NCBI GenBank assembly: GCA_022749755.1
Contig: CM040444.1
Span: 18,707,274-18,771,273 of the forward strand
DNA from: Azadirachta indica
Taxonomy: Eukaryota; Streptophyta; Magnoliopsida; Sapindales; Meliaceae
Length of the DNA stretch: 64,000 nt
Direction: 5' to 3'
Shown piece by piece: positions 10,536 to 22,127 of this stretch. The notes below the pieces were generated by a model. That model saw nothing but the letters and a program-made list of their open reading frames with translations, made no database searches and was not told the DNA's origin. The translations under genes and the position numbers were made by a program. The stretch's first letter is position 1. Each line of letters starts with the position of its first letter.

Positions 10536-13500
10536 TTAGTCCAAAATTTTCAATATCCCAAGTTCATGCCTAATAGTAGTAAATTTATTGTCTTCAATGG
10601 GTTTTGTGAATATGCCCGCTAGTTTTTTTTCCGTAGGAACCGATTGCATGGAGATGTCCCTTTTTTGAACATGATCTTTAAAAAAATGGTTCCTAATCTC
10701 AATGTGTTTTGCTCGAGAGTGACAGACTGGATTTTTTGATAGATTTATGGCACTTGTGTTATCACACATGATAAGAGAATGATCAAGAACAATGCTATAA
10801 TCTCTAAGTGTGTGTTGCATTTATAATGTTTGTGCACAGTAACTGCCAGCAGCAATATATTCTGCCTCGGCAGTGGAAATGGCAACTGAATTTTGTTTCT
10901 TGCTAAACCATGAAATTAATGAGTTTCCTAGGAGATGACATGTGCCACTAGTGCTTTTCCTATCGACTTTGCTACCGGCGAAGTCTGCATCAGAATAGCT
11001 AATCAATTTAAAGTCCGCGCCCCTAGGATACCATAAGCCTAAATCCATTGTGCCATGCAAATATTTGAAAATGTGTTTTACAGCGGCTAAATGAGACTTC
11101 TTGGGACATGATTGAAAATGTGCACACAAGCATACACTAAACATGATATCTGACCTACTAGTAGTCAAATATAATAAGGATTCGATCATACCTCTACATT
11201 TCTTAATGTCCACATCGGTTTTTTTTTCATCTTTATCAAGCTTGAGTGTTGAACTCATCAAAGTTGATGCTCTTTTTGAAAACTTCATTCCAAATCGATT
11301 GAGTAAGTCCTTAATGTACTTAGATTGGTTTATGAAGATTCCATCCTTGAGTTGTTTGATTTGAAGATTAAGAAAGAACTTCAATTCTCCCATCATACTC
11401 ATTTCGAATTCATTTCTTATACAATTTAAAAAATTTTCACACATGGAATTGTTAGTGGCACCAAATATAATATCATCAATATAAATTTGAACAATAAGTA
11501 AATCATGCCCTTTATGCTTGATGAATAATGTGGTATCTACCTTTCCCATGTTAAAACCATTTTTTAAAAGAAATTTATTAAGCCTTTCATACCAAGCTCG
11601 GGGAGTTTGTTTTAAACCATATAAGGCTTTAGTTAATTTATACACATGATTTGGAAAACTTTCATTTTCAAAACCGGGAGGTTGTTCAATATAAACTTCC
11701 TCCATGACATACCCATTTAAGAATGCATTTTTAACATCCATTTGATACAAGATGAATTCCTGATAACATGCAAATGCAAGTAACATCCTAATAGACTCTA
11801 GTCTAGCTACAGGTGCAAATGTCTCATTACAATCAATTCCTTCTTCTTGATTGTACCCTTTGGCCACTAATCTAGCCTTGTTCCTAACAACCACACCATA
11901 TTCATCCATCTTGTTCCTAAATACCCATTTAGTTCCAATGACAGATTGATGTTCTGGTCTTGGAACTAATTTCCACACTTTATTTCTCTCAAATTGATTT
12001 AGCTCTTCTTGCATGGCCATTATCCAATTTTCATCCTTTTCAGCTTCAAGAAAAGTCTTGGGCTCAATTTGAGATATAAATGTAAGATTGTTGCAAATGT
12101 TCCTAATAGATGCCCTAGTTTTCATGCCATAAGATGGATCACCAATAATTAAATCATGTGGGTGAGATTTTGCAAACCTTAACTCCTTGGGGGGTGATTT
12201 AGTATTATCATGCTCGATATTTGTCATTTGCTCCTCTTGATGTGCAATTTCCTCTCCTTGTTGAGTGGAATCTTTAGATAAGGCTTTGTTTGACTTCTCA
12301 AGTTGCAAAAGTTCCATATCCTTATCAAGATCATCATCAACAACAACTTTCTTTATAGAGAAAGGGTTAGATTTATCAAAGATAACATGCATTAACTCTT
12401 CAACAATTAATGTGCGTTTGTTGAATACCCTATAGGCTTTGCCAGTCAAGGAATAGCCAAGAAAGATCCCAATATTCGGTTTTGAGTCAAATTTACTCAA
12501 GTTGTCTTTCATGTTTAAAATAAAACATTTTGAACCAAAAACTTTAAAATAGCTAATATTGGGTTTTCTATTTTTCCAAAGCACATAGAGGGTTTTGTTG
12601 AGAATAGGTCTAATTAACACCCGATTTAAAACATAACACGAGGTGTTAACGGCTTCGGCCTAAAAGTATTGAGGTAATGAATTTTCATGCAACATGGTTC
12701 TAATTGTCTGTTGAATTGACTTATTCTTTCTCTCAACAACACTATTTTGTTGAGGAGTTCTAGGAGATGAAAATTGATGTGCAATGCCATGTTCATCGCA
12801 AAACTTTTCAAAAATATGGTTTTCAAATTCACCACCATGATCACTACGTATGCATAAAATATTGGTGTTTTTCTCATTTTGCACTCTTTTAACAAATTTG
12901 GCAAAAACATGAATGGCCTCATCTTTTGTTGCTAGAAATAAAACCTAAGTGAATCTTGAAAAATCGTCCACAATAATAAAGGCATAATGTTTACCACTAA
13001 AACTTGCGATTCTTGATGGTCCAATTAAATCTATATGGAGGAGCTCTAAAGGTTTTGAAGTCGAAATATGCATTTTTTATTTAAAAGAATTTTTAACTTG
13101 TTTTCCAAGTTGGCAAGCATCACAAATTTTGTCTTTCACAAAATCAATTTTTGGAAGACCATTCACAAGATGCTTTTTGACAATTTTTGAAATCAATTCC
13201 ATACTCACATGACCTAATCGTCTATGCGATAACCAACTATTTTCATACAATGCCAAGAAATAATTATCACCATTCAAAATGCAATCAACTTTAGTTGTAT
13301 ATACATTTCCACATCTAATGCTAGCAAACACAATACTATCATCACATAAACTTATAATTATGTAAAATGTGGGCTCCAAAATAACTTTGCACCATTTGTC
13401 ACACAATTGACTCAAACTAAGAAGATTATGCTTTAGATTATCAACTAATAAAACATTTTCAATAAAAATGGTACCTTTACTACCTACATTGCCGGAGCCG

Positions 13501-13660
13501 ATGATTTTCCGTTTAGCGTTATCCCCAAATGTGACAAGTCCTCCATCTTTCTTCTTAGTAAAGCTTGAAAAAAAAAGAGATATCATCGGTTATGTGCCTT
13601 GAACAATAACTATCGAGAGACCACTTTTTGCTCTTTGGTACCTATAGGAAGAATTAATTT
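10536..13660 (-). pseudogene. Ty1/copia pol polyprotein (PR-IN-RT-RH) of the SIRE-like element
   Basis: Domains in order: protease with D-S-Y-C-S-R-H (canonical D-S-G-C-S-R-H, so the Gly is lost); integrase HHCC region ending C-D-A-C-Q-L-G-K; core with H-I-D-L, R-S-D-H-G-G-E-F and N-S-V-V-E-R-K; RT with Q-M-D-V-K-N-A-F-L-N and the active-site motif Y-I-D-D; RNase H with D-A-D-F-A-G and S-T-A-E-A-E-Y. From about 13586 to 10536 all pieces share one frame. They are interrupted by in-frame stops near 13077, 12945, 12658 and 10821. A single frameshift in a T-rich run near 13575 separates the protease motif. The catalytic residues of IN, RT and RH are still readable, so decay has been modest, but no intact polyprotein can be made. 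Confidence 0.92.
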
Positions 13661-13722
13661 GAGGTTTTAGCTACCCAAATTTTCTTGGGTCCTTGGGTCT
13701 TACCATTGGTTCCTTTTGGAAC

Positions 13723-15251
13723 CTATTTCAAGTTATAACTTAACTCATTCATCTTGATTGAACATCTATTGTTTAAATGCCCATAAATATTACAATATGT
13801 GCATGTGGCATTTGTTTCAATTTTAGGAGAAGGTTTCACAAAATAATTTTTGTGAAACTTTTGCTTAGAGTGAGGCTTGTAGCCAATGCTACACTTATCA
13901 AACACACATTTTTGGGAGCCAAGTAGTAGCTTTAAATTCTTTTGACCTCTAGTAAATTTCAAAAGATTTTCGTTTTGGTCAAAAGCTTGTGTCTTGAGCT
14001 TTTCAATTTCTTTCAAGTACATTTCCTTCTCTTTTTCAAAAATAGCATTTATTTCTTTCAATGAAGTGATCTCTTTAGACATAATGTTTATTTTCTTTTT
14101 AAGATTTTGGTTCTTAGAGATCACTTTTTCAAAGTTTTCAGGTAATTCTTCAAAAGTATCTAATAATTCATTATATGAATGAGTAGGTTCGAAATCATAT
14201 ACCTCTTCATTGCCAAGAGCCATGAAACACATGTTGGCAACTTCATTTGAGGAATCATCATCGGATAAACTTTCTTCATTATCATCCCATGTTGCCACCA
14301 TTGCCTTTTTCTTCCCTTTCTTGAATTTGAGGAGTGGGCAGTCTGCTTTCACATGCCCAGGTTTGCTGCATTCGTAACAAATAAGTTGATTTCTCTTACT
14401 CCTTTCACCGCTTTGATGCTCTCCCACAAACTCTTTGAAAGGCCTTCTTCCAAGATTCTTCTTATTTCTTAGGAAGCTTTTAAACTTCTTTGCCATGAAA
14501 GCAATCATCTCTTCATTGTCATCTTCTTTTTCATCACCACTTTCAATTATTGATGACTTAAAAGCAATGTTTTTCTTCTTCTTGTCTTCCTCCACTTGGT
14601 CATCTAAAATTTTGTCTTCAGAATCCATGAGTGAACCAATGAGATCATTAATGGAAAGTGTGTTGAGATTTTTAGCTTCTTCTATGGCTGTCATCTTTGC
14701 CCTCCACTCCTTAGGCAAGGATCTTAAAATTTTCTTGACTTGCTCACTATTAGAGTAGGTTTTGCCGAGAGCCTTGAGGGAATTCATAATGTCCGTAAAC
14801 CTAGTGTACGTGGCATAGATGGATTCATGTGACTCCATCTTGAATAGCTTATATTACCTAGTGAGTCTACTAATTTTTGATTCCTTCACTTAGCTTGTAC
14901 CCTCATACACTACCTCTAAGGCATGCCAAATTTCATAAACTGTCTCACATCCAGATATTATATGGAACTCTTTCTTATCTACCCCACAATATAACGTGTT
15001 TACAGCTTTTGCATTTAAGTTGGCATTTTTCTTGTCACTTTCATCCCATTCCCGACTAGGCTTAGGAACCTCTTCTCCTTTTTCATTTATCTTCATGGGA
15101 ATCTTAGGTCCTTTACTAATTGCTTGCTATAATTTATAGTCATATGCTTGCAAATAAATTCTCATTCTAGCCTTCCAATAAGGATAGTCATTTTCATAAA
15201 AAAATGAGGCCTAAAAGTTGATTGACCTTCTACATATCCTAGGGTTGCCAT
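13723..15251 (-). pseudogene. gag of the SIRE-like element, broken near its start
   Basis: An ATG at 15249-15251, just after the primer-binding site, begins M-A-T-L-G-Y-V-E-G-Q. That frame soon breaks. The long remaining frame (14838-13723, 371 codons) covers a UBN2-type gag domain, a CCHC knuckle C-Y-E-C-S-K-P-G-H-V-K-A-D-C, an acidic segment (D-D-N-E-E-S-L-S-D-D-D), a coiled coil of about 90 residues and a second knuckle C-T-Y-C-N-I-Y-G-H-L-N-N-R-C. Gag packages RNA and forms the particle. The double knuckle plus coiled coil is typical for the SIRE-like lineage. Stops between 14890 and 14838 break it. Confidence 0.88.
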
Positions 15252-15293
15252 TCGATCTACTCTAAGATAATTAATCTTTCACAAGAGAACTGA

Positions 15294-15305
15294 GCTTTGA
15301 TACAA
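15294..15305 (-). other. Primer-binding site of the SIRE-like element
   Basis: The minus strand reads TTGTATCAAAGC, close to the initiator-tRNA-Met complementary TGGTATCAGAGC, just inside the 5' LTR. Confidence 0.8.
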
Positions 15306-15307
15306 AT

Positions 15308-16482
15308 TAAAATGATAATAAGCATCTCAAAGAGGTGGGTGAATTGGGTTTTTAATTAAATCTCCAATAAAATTCCCAAACAATCAACTTAAACAATCCA
15401 AACACAAGTAAAGGAGTTTAAAGTACAGAGAAGTAAACACATAAATTTATAATGGTTCGGCAACAACGCGCCTACATCCACTCCTTCAAGATTCATTTGA
15501 AGTATTTACTATCACCAAGCTTTGATTTCACAAAACTTCACAATTTTATAACCTAGTGTTCAATATTGTACAACCCTTACAAGGTTTACCTCACCCCAAA
15601 TACTTACAATTTCTTAACCTAGTGAAAGACTCTCCTTGTTCACTTTCTTGCAACAAAAATTGAAATATAATTGAAATGTACACTTACAAGATTGATCTCC
15701 TCAATTAAAAATGATGAAAATGAAAGCTCTTGGGGATCCTAGCATGTATATGATGATTTGTAGCTTAAGATAATGTTTCTTGATGTTGTTATAACATATG
15801 TAGTTCTAAAATGATTTTGCAAAACTTTAAAAAAGGAGTTTGAGGTCCCTAATTTATAGTAGTTTAAAAAACTGGTCGTTACGGACCTAAAAATTCAAAT
15901 TTTTTTGTAAGTTGGTCGACTAAGGGTGTTAATTTAGTCTTGAAAAACCAGAAAGTTAGTTGATCGATTTATAGAGTTTGATTGACCGATTGGTTTAGTT
16001 CGGTTGATCAACTAGTTCAGTTCGATAGACCGACCCAAAAACCGTACATTCTGTCACTTGTTCGGTCAATCGACCGGTTTGGTTCAGTCGACCGAATCGG
16101 TTTGAACCGGTTTTGTTAGACCAAATTTTTCCGAATCGATTTTCTGATAGTTTTAAAAACGTTACATTTTATATTACTTTGAGGGTATGAAAACTTTGTA
16201 CTTTGGTCCAAATTTCAGTTTTTGAACTTTTGAAAATTAGTTGAACCGAAGATATTAAAAACTTAAATTTTAATCCAATAAAAGAAATTTAGAAGGAATC
16301 TTGAACTTCACAAAATCAACATACATAATTACATACAAGTTTATATTTATGAAAATAAAAAAAGTTACCGCACTTATATCTTGAGATTTCAATTTGAATT
16401 TGATTTTCTTTTCCTCTTTTCGGATTGGATGGCGTATTTTATAATCATTAAAATTCGGATTCGTGTGATCTCAAAGTCAACA
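15308..16482 (-). repeat. 5' LTR of the SIRE-like element
   Basis: 1175 bp, colinear with 6992-8153. It begins TGTTGACTTTGAG on the minus strand and ends in TTTTA, where the 3' LTR has TTTCA. The GGTTGACC-type motif block lies at 15910-16115. Confidence 0.92.
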
Positions 16483-16720
16483 TATTTCATGTTTTAGGAG
16501 TGCATTATAATGAATTGAGTTTTCATTTGCAAATCAAAGATCAACTTCACTATACACTCTAGTTTTCATTAATAATATCCAAAAGAAATAGTGTTTGTGT
16601 ATCACTTAATCAAACTCTTTAATCACATTTATTCTATTTGTGTGGGAGTGTGAAAGAAACACTCTTAGATTGTGAGGTTTAAGTAACATCTATAAATCAC
16701 TTGATTTGTAAAGGTCAGAG

Positions 16721-17938
16721 TAAAATATCACTAAAACAACCCAAAAGGAGGGTTGAATTGAGTTTCTAATAGAAAATTACAACAAATTAGGTTTTGAATG
16801 CAAGTTATCACAATTTCTACAAAGCAGAAATATAGGAGTTCAAGGATAGAGAAATGAACACATGATTTATAGTGGTTCGACAAAAGTCTTCCTACATCCA
16901 CTCCTGCTAGCTCTACTAGAAGTATTCATTAGTCACAAGTCTTGACTCCACAAGACTTAACAAGTACAAACAAAGAATTATAGTACCCTTCAACCCTTAT
17001 AAGTATTTGCTTATCCTAAACACTCACAAAACCACTTAAGCAAGTGAAAGAACAATTTTTTTTTCATTTTCAACAACAAAATTGTACAAGGTTAAGAAAG
17101 AACAACTTACAAATTTGATCTCCACAAGTGTGAATGATAAAAATGAATGTACTTGAAGATCTTAATGTGTGGGATAAAGATTTAAGCTTAAGAATGTGTT
17201 ATTTCATGTTGTAATCACTTTATGTAAAACTATGTTTTAAGAAATTTAAAATGCGTACGAAGTCTCTAATTTATAATTGATTAAAAAACTAATCATTACT
17301 AGCTATCATGGACTTGTAAATTCAAATTTTTTCGAAAGTTGGTTGATCAAAAAAGTTAATTCAATCAACAAAAAGAAAGTCAGAAGCTTCAAAATGAAGA
17401 CCTAGAAGATCGGCTGATCGATCGGATTGGTTCGATTTAGTTGACTAAGGGATTCAATTTAGTTGACCAATCCAAAAGAGCATTTTGCCTTTGGCATGAT
17501 TGACCGACTAGTCTAGTTTGATTAACTGAACCGATCTAAATCGGTTCTGCTAGAACAAGTTTTTCTGAACCAGTTTTCTGGTCATTTTAAAAGTTTTACA
17601 TTTTGGTCCATTTTTGGGTTTTAAAAACTTGCAATTTGGTCTAGATTTAGGATTTCAAACTTTTTGGATTTGGTCCATTTTCTGGGTTTTAAAAACTTGG
17701 ATTTTGATCCGATTTTCAAAACTAATGATATATATAAAACGTCTTGAGCTTTTAATCAATGCATAGCACACTTGTAAAAACACAAGCTTATATATATAAA
17801 ATACATAATGAAATACAGTCTTCTGCTCTTGTATCTTGACTCCATATATTGAGCTTGAATCATCATTTTCCATTTCTTTAATTGGACGACGTGTTTTATA
17901 ATCATCAAAATTAGAGTTATGTGACGCTAAGGTCAACA
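16721..17938 (-). mobile_element. SIRE-like solo LTR inside A's 5' LTR
   Basis: The sequence aligns in outline with the two SIRE LTRs: near the left, a GGGTTGAATTGAGTTTCTAA segment and a TATAGTGGTTCG segment, then a motif block at 17335-17580. Its right end reads AAGGTCAACA. The sister LTR at about 23085 reads through GTAAAGGTTGAAGAGGCAC without it. Target copies are poor (CAGAG against TGGAA), so it is older or diverged. No internal region is left, as expected after LTR-LTR recombination. Confidence 0.75.
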
Positions 17939-18360
17939 TGGAAAGGCACTTGGTTAAGTCCTTTTGGTTTAAGGTTTTAGTGGTGCCAAGAAGTCCAATT
18001 GGAGTTTTATTTGCTTGCTTTTGGAATTGAAGGCACAAGTAGTAGAATCCTCAAGCTTGGAGCTTGAAGGCGTGGATGCAGGCTAAAGTTTGCCAAACCA
18101 TGTGAAAATCATTATGTTTCTCTCTTCCTCTACTTTTTATCATTGTTTATATTTATATTTATTATACATAATACTCATATACATTGAAGCTTAATTCGTT
18201 GACATTCACATATTGGTAATTAGAATTGTGTTAAATTGGGTGCTTCATAACCTAGAATATTTGAATTGCTTGGTGTTGGTTGTTGGGATGCCTTTAAATT
18301 GTTAAAATTCTTGAAAACTAAATTCACCCCCTTTTTGAGTTACCTAGTTGTACTTTCAAT

Positions 18361-18372
18361 CGGTATCAAAGC
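18361..18372 (+). other. Primer-binding site of element A
   Basis: CGGTATCAAAGC against TGGTATCAGAGC, two bases after the 5' LTR end. This sets A's orientation as plus. Confidence 0.85.
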
Positions 18373-18429
18373 AAGGTACTCTAGAAAAGGACTTAATCAT
18401 CTTAAAGTGATCTGTGGCAACCTTAGGAT

Positions 18430-19830
18430 ACATTGAAGGACAATCACCCACTATATCACCATTTTTTGAGGGAAATGATTATACGTATAGGACAATTAGG
18501 ATGAGGATATTCTTGCAATCCATAGATCATGAAATCTAGTATGTTGTTGTTGATAAGAAATTTATTACCAAATTCATAAATAAATGGAATGACATAGATA
18601 GGAAAAATGCATATTTAAATTCTAGATATAATATAAATAAATTTTCTACATTCCACCCAAAATATTTTGTAGGCCTTAGAAAATTCTTATGAAGGTGACA
18701 AAACTAAAGAAACTAAGGACTTGTACGTTGAGTGAAATTGTCTTGGAACTTTTATGCACTACAATGTTGAACATGAAGAGGACAAGAGCAACAATGAAAA
18801 AAAGAAAGCAATTGAAACTTTAGCCTTGTAATTCATGGAATTAAGAAATAATGAGGTAAATGATTTTAAACTTTCTTATTCATATGATGAATTATTGGAT
18901 GCATCTAGAGAGTTGCATAATAGTTTTGAAAAATTAATTTCTAAAACCCGCATTCTTAAAAAGAGATTTAATAGTTTCCTCACTGAGATTGAATCCTTGA
19001 AAGAGAAGAAGAACATTATTGAAAATGAGAATGCTAATTTCATGAATGAGAAAATTATTTGCAAACAAGAAATTGAAATTTTGAAAAATAAAATTGATAA
19101 TTTACTAGAGAAAGTCAATGGTTTTAAAGTAGATAGAAAAGCTTTTCAAAAAGAGATTGATTTTTGAAAAGAAATTGAGAGCTCAAAATTTCAAGATCAA
19201 AAGAAAATGAGATGCTTAGAAAAAGGTATTTAAATGAGATTGTTTTGAAATTTACACATGGTCAAAAGAATTCCAAAACGTTGCTTGGCTCTCAAAGATG
19301 TGTTTTTGACAAAGAAGGTATTGGATATATACAAGTCTCACATTAAATAAAAATATCTGAAAAATTATTTTGTAAACGCCACGTCTTTGAATGATTCTAA
19401 TAGTGCATGCAACTATTATAATGGCATTGGTCATATGAGTTTAGGATAGGCAAAAAAGCTTGGGCTTGGCCCAGCTTGGGTGAAACTTGGATTATAGGGC
19501 TGAGCCTCGGCTTTCATTTTAAAATTGAGGTATATTTTAGGCCGGGTCCAACCTAAATCTGGGTACCAAAAATCTGGCCCAATATATTTACAAGAATTTG
19601 GGCCTTAGAACAATATTTGAAATCCCGCCTGCCTAGATTGGATAACATATAACCCAGGCTCTAGCCTGGGCTAGGTTTAAATAAATTTTTTCGAGTCTAG
19701 GCCTAGCTTTAAAAAACCATGCTTTTGAAAAATTGCCTACCCTACATGAGTTATGCATGCCCATTAGAAAAATACATATGTTAGAGTTAGAAAGATTTGG
19801 GTTCCAAAGGGAACCAAAACTAACATTAAA
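18430..19830 (+). pseudogene. gag relic of element A, interrupted by a MITE
   Basis: After the primer-binding site the frame reads G-Q-S-P-T-I-S-P-F-F-E-G-N-D-Y, the usual start of SIRE-like gag. Stops and shifts follow. The 110-codon frame at 18835-19167 is the coiled-coil part (E-I-E-S-L-K-E-K-K-N). Further on, a knuckle begins C-N-Y-Y-N-G-I-G-H-M, where Tyr replaces the second Cys. A 303-bp MITE splits this knuckle at 19442-19744, and the frame resumes with A-C-P just after it. This gag cannot be functional. Confidence 0.8.
19442..19744. mobile_element. hAT-type MITE, 303 bp, in A's gag zinc knuckle
   Basis: The termini TAGGATAGGCAA and, reverse-complemented, TAGGGTAGGCAA match at 11 of 12 positions. 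Target copies TATGAGTT (19434-19441) and CATGAGTT (19745-19752) match at 7 of 8. Removing the insert restores the gag reading through the zinc knuckle, which confirms the borders. The interior is rich in GGCC/AGGCT motifs and has no coding capacity. Its ends are close to, but not the same as, those of the 6257-6822 family. Confidence 0.9.
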
Positions 19831-22113
19831 GGACTCAAAATGATTCGAATACCAAAATGCAAAACTTGATTATCTTCGTGGTTACCAAAATCAAGGAATG
19901 ATGGGGCAGCTCCTTGATAAGGATTTGTGGTAGAGAGAAACACTTAATGGAATGCAATATATGCTTGGATAAAATGCAAGGAGAAGAATGTGTGTATGAC
20001 CAAAATTGGTATCAAATTCTTATCTTTTCATTGCTTTATGCACAATTCTTAGCTCAAATATTTAAAGCATATTTGTGGTTTGTGTTTGTAAGCATGATTG
20101 GTTGAAATATGCTTACTTGGGCAAGAAATTCTTGGCTTATTATTTGGATTGTTTAATGTTTGAATTCTTTAACCAAGATTTCAAGACCTTGTTGTGTTTT
20201 GAGTTGATAGTATGTTTTGCTCAAAGTTTACTTGCATTTATAGATTTGTGCAAAACATATCTCATGTCTGTTTTGTACTTTGATGACGCTTGCTTTTGCA
20301 TTCACTCATTCATCAAGTTAAAATGGCTTTGAAATGAAATTTGACCACCTTATGAGTAATATTTCCATTTCATTTAAGTTAAATATCAAGTATCTAGAAT
20401 CAAGAATGAATTGTTTAGCATTACGAAGTGAAAGTAACAGCTTCCACATTTTAAGCAACTAGTGGCCAACTTGCAAGCAATTATGGAACCAATTGGTATT
20501 ATTCTATGGGGCAAATAATGTATGGATGGAAAGCTGTATATGTCTAGTTTCTGCAGAATTTTACAAGATCTAATTCGGACATTGTTAGAAGCAAATATAG
20601 AAGGATTAATCCATAAAGGTGATAACTGTTCAAAATAAGTAGCAAACAAGAATTTTGATTTTTTCTTGGATGAATATGGCTATTCAAATGGCTCAAATTG
20701 CATATGGATAAAAAGCCCTAGTAGTTAGGAGTCAACATATTTTCTATAAAACTTAATTTAGACATCTTTATACAAAGATAAGACTCCATGAATGATGACT
20801 GGTAAAAAAATATAGTAAAAATAAGGTAACCATGATGATCCAAGTTAGAAGGATTCGATCCACCAAAACTAAGAAATGGTCGATCGAAAATTGAAGGCAT
20901 TATGCCCCCAAGGATAAATCATTGGAAAACAAATAGAAGCAAGAATCTAATTCATTAATGGTTTGTTTATTTTAAGTTGTAAATATTGTGTTATGGCTAT
21001 GAATAAAAGAAAAAGATGAGAGAAGAGTATATGAATATGGAATGGTGATTGCGTATAAAAATGCTCTTGCTCTTTCTTTTGTTGGATGCATTTATTGTTT
21101 TGATGATAAATGGTATGGATGATTTTTCTATGCCATTCATTGGATGAAGTTTATGGAAGCATTCTTTTTTTCTTTACAATGCCAAAAGAGAGAAGAATAT
21201 GCATACATACCATTTCCATATATTACAAAGCAGATAAAATGATTCCTTTCTTTACATTTGCTTCTCATGATCTTATGCACTATTTTGAATTAAATATTTT
21301 TGGACTCATTTGTGTTATCTCTTCCACTATATTCTTATTATTTTGAGGATGAAGCATAGAGGGATAATTTTATTATTTATTGTTATTTTTTGATAATATT
21401 AAAAAGGGAAAAGATATGAATATTTTGTAAATGTGCTCTTATTTGTCAAAAACAAAAGCTTCGCAATCTTTTCATTCTTCTAAACTTTTACATGTAAAAG
21501 AGGTAGAAACATTTGAGATGCAATACATTTAGGGAGAAATGATTTATATTTTGATTTGCGTCAATATTAATGAGTGCATTTTGATATATAAATAAGTTGT
21601 ATTGTTTTAAATATTTCATAATGTGCACTCTGGTAACAAAAGGAAGAGAAATTCTTCATAGCTTAATCTTATATTCTTCCATACTTGTAATTGATTGCAT
21701 TTACTCAAAATTTTAGGGGGAGGTTCTACTTTGAAAATTCTTCATAGTATCTCTAAAATATGTTTTCAATAATTGTTATCATGCACTTATATTGATATTT
21801 TTTTATGATAACAAAAGGGGAGAAGGTTTATTATTTGATTGCATATGCTCAAAATTTTAGGGGGAGCTTTTACTTTCAAAATTCCTCTAAATTGTCTCTA
21901 AATTTTGTTATCATGCACTCATATTTGATATTATTTTTTATCATAACAAAATGAGGTGAAAGTTTATTGATTGCCTATTACATGCTCTTGTACTTAAGTA
22001 TGGATTGATGCTATTGTAGAGGGGGAGTATGAATTTTGACTTATATGATGAATTGCCATTTAATGAATTAATTATAAATTATTTTTTATCAGCAATCAAT
22101 GATTTGTGATCAT
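19831..22113 (+). other. Internal non-coding region of element A, no pol
   Basis: I see no protease, integrase, RT or RNase H motif in any frame. Short open frames at 19914-20332 look fortuitous. About 20390-20700 may be a decayed relative of the extra frame seen in the SIRE-like element (N-S-F-H and related text), but this is weak. GGGGGAG-containing stretches at 21715, 21858 and 22020 are typical of the spacer before the 3' LTR in this lineage. Confidence 0.6.
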
Positions 22114-22127
22114 CAAAAAAAGGAGAT
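22114..22127 (+). other. Polypurine tract of element A
   Basis: CAAAAAAAGGAGAT directly before the 3' LTR. It mirrors the tract of the SIRE-like element. Confidence 0.75.

Larger units (their letters stand above)
6992..16482 (-). mobile_element. SIRE-like Ty1/copia retrotransposon (nested in A's LTR)
   Basis: Minus-strand order: 5' LTR (16482-15308), primer-binding site (15305-15294), gag, protease, integrase, RT, RNase H, a long spacer with an extra reading frame, polypurine tract (8167-8154) and 3' LTR (8153-6992). The target duplication is TATTT (6987-6991 and 16483-16487). The sister site in A's 3' LTR (about 22837) lacks the element. Gag with two zinc knuckles, a long spacer after pol and LTRs of about 1.17 kb fit the SIRE/Maximus lineage. 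The LTRs differ at many positions, so the insertion is not recent. Confidence 0.92.
5757..18358 (+). repeat. 5' LTR of element A, split by three insertions
   Basis: The pieces 5757-6256, 6823-6991, 16483-16720 and 17939-18358 line up in order with the uninterrupted 3' LTR at 22128-23520. The net length of about 1.3 kb agrees with the 1393-bp 3' LTR. The end sequence TACTTTCA is followed by ATCGGTATCAAAGC, the primer-binding site. Confidence 0.85.

Noticed and set aside
11143..11364. Plus-strand open frame opposite the SIRE RT/RNase H
   Set aside because: It is the antisense shadow of conserved pol codons, with no domain of its own.
13994..14758. Two Phe/Ser-rich plus-strand frames opposite gag
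   Set aside because: Antisense of Lys/Glu-rich gag coiled-coil codons. Such composition arises automatically.
19914..20332. Hydrophobic plus-strand frames in element A, possible envelope
   Set aside because: The text is Phe/Leu/Tyr-rich only because the DNA is T-rich. There is no signal peptide plus ectodomain layout, and it is surrounded by stops.
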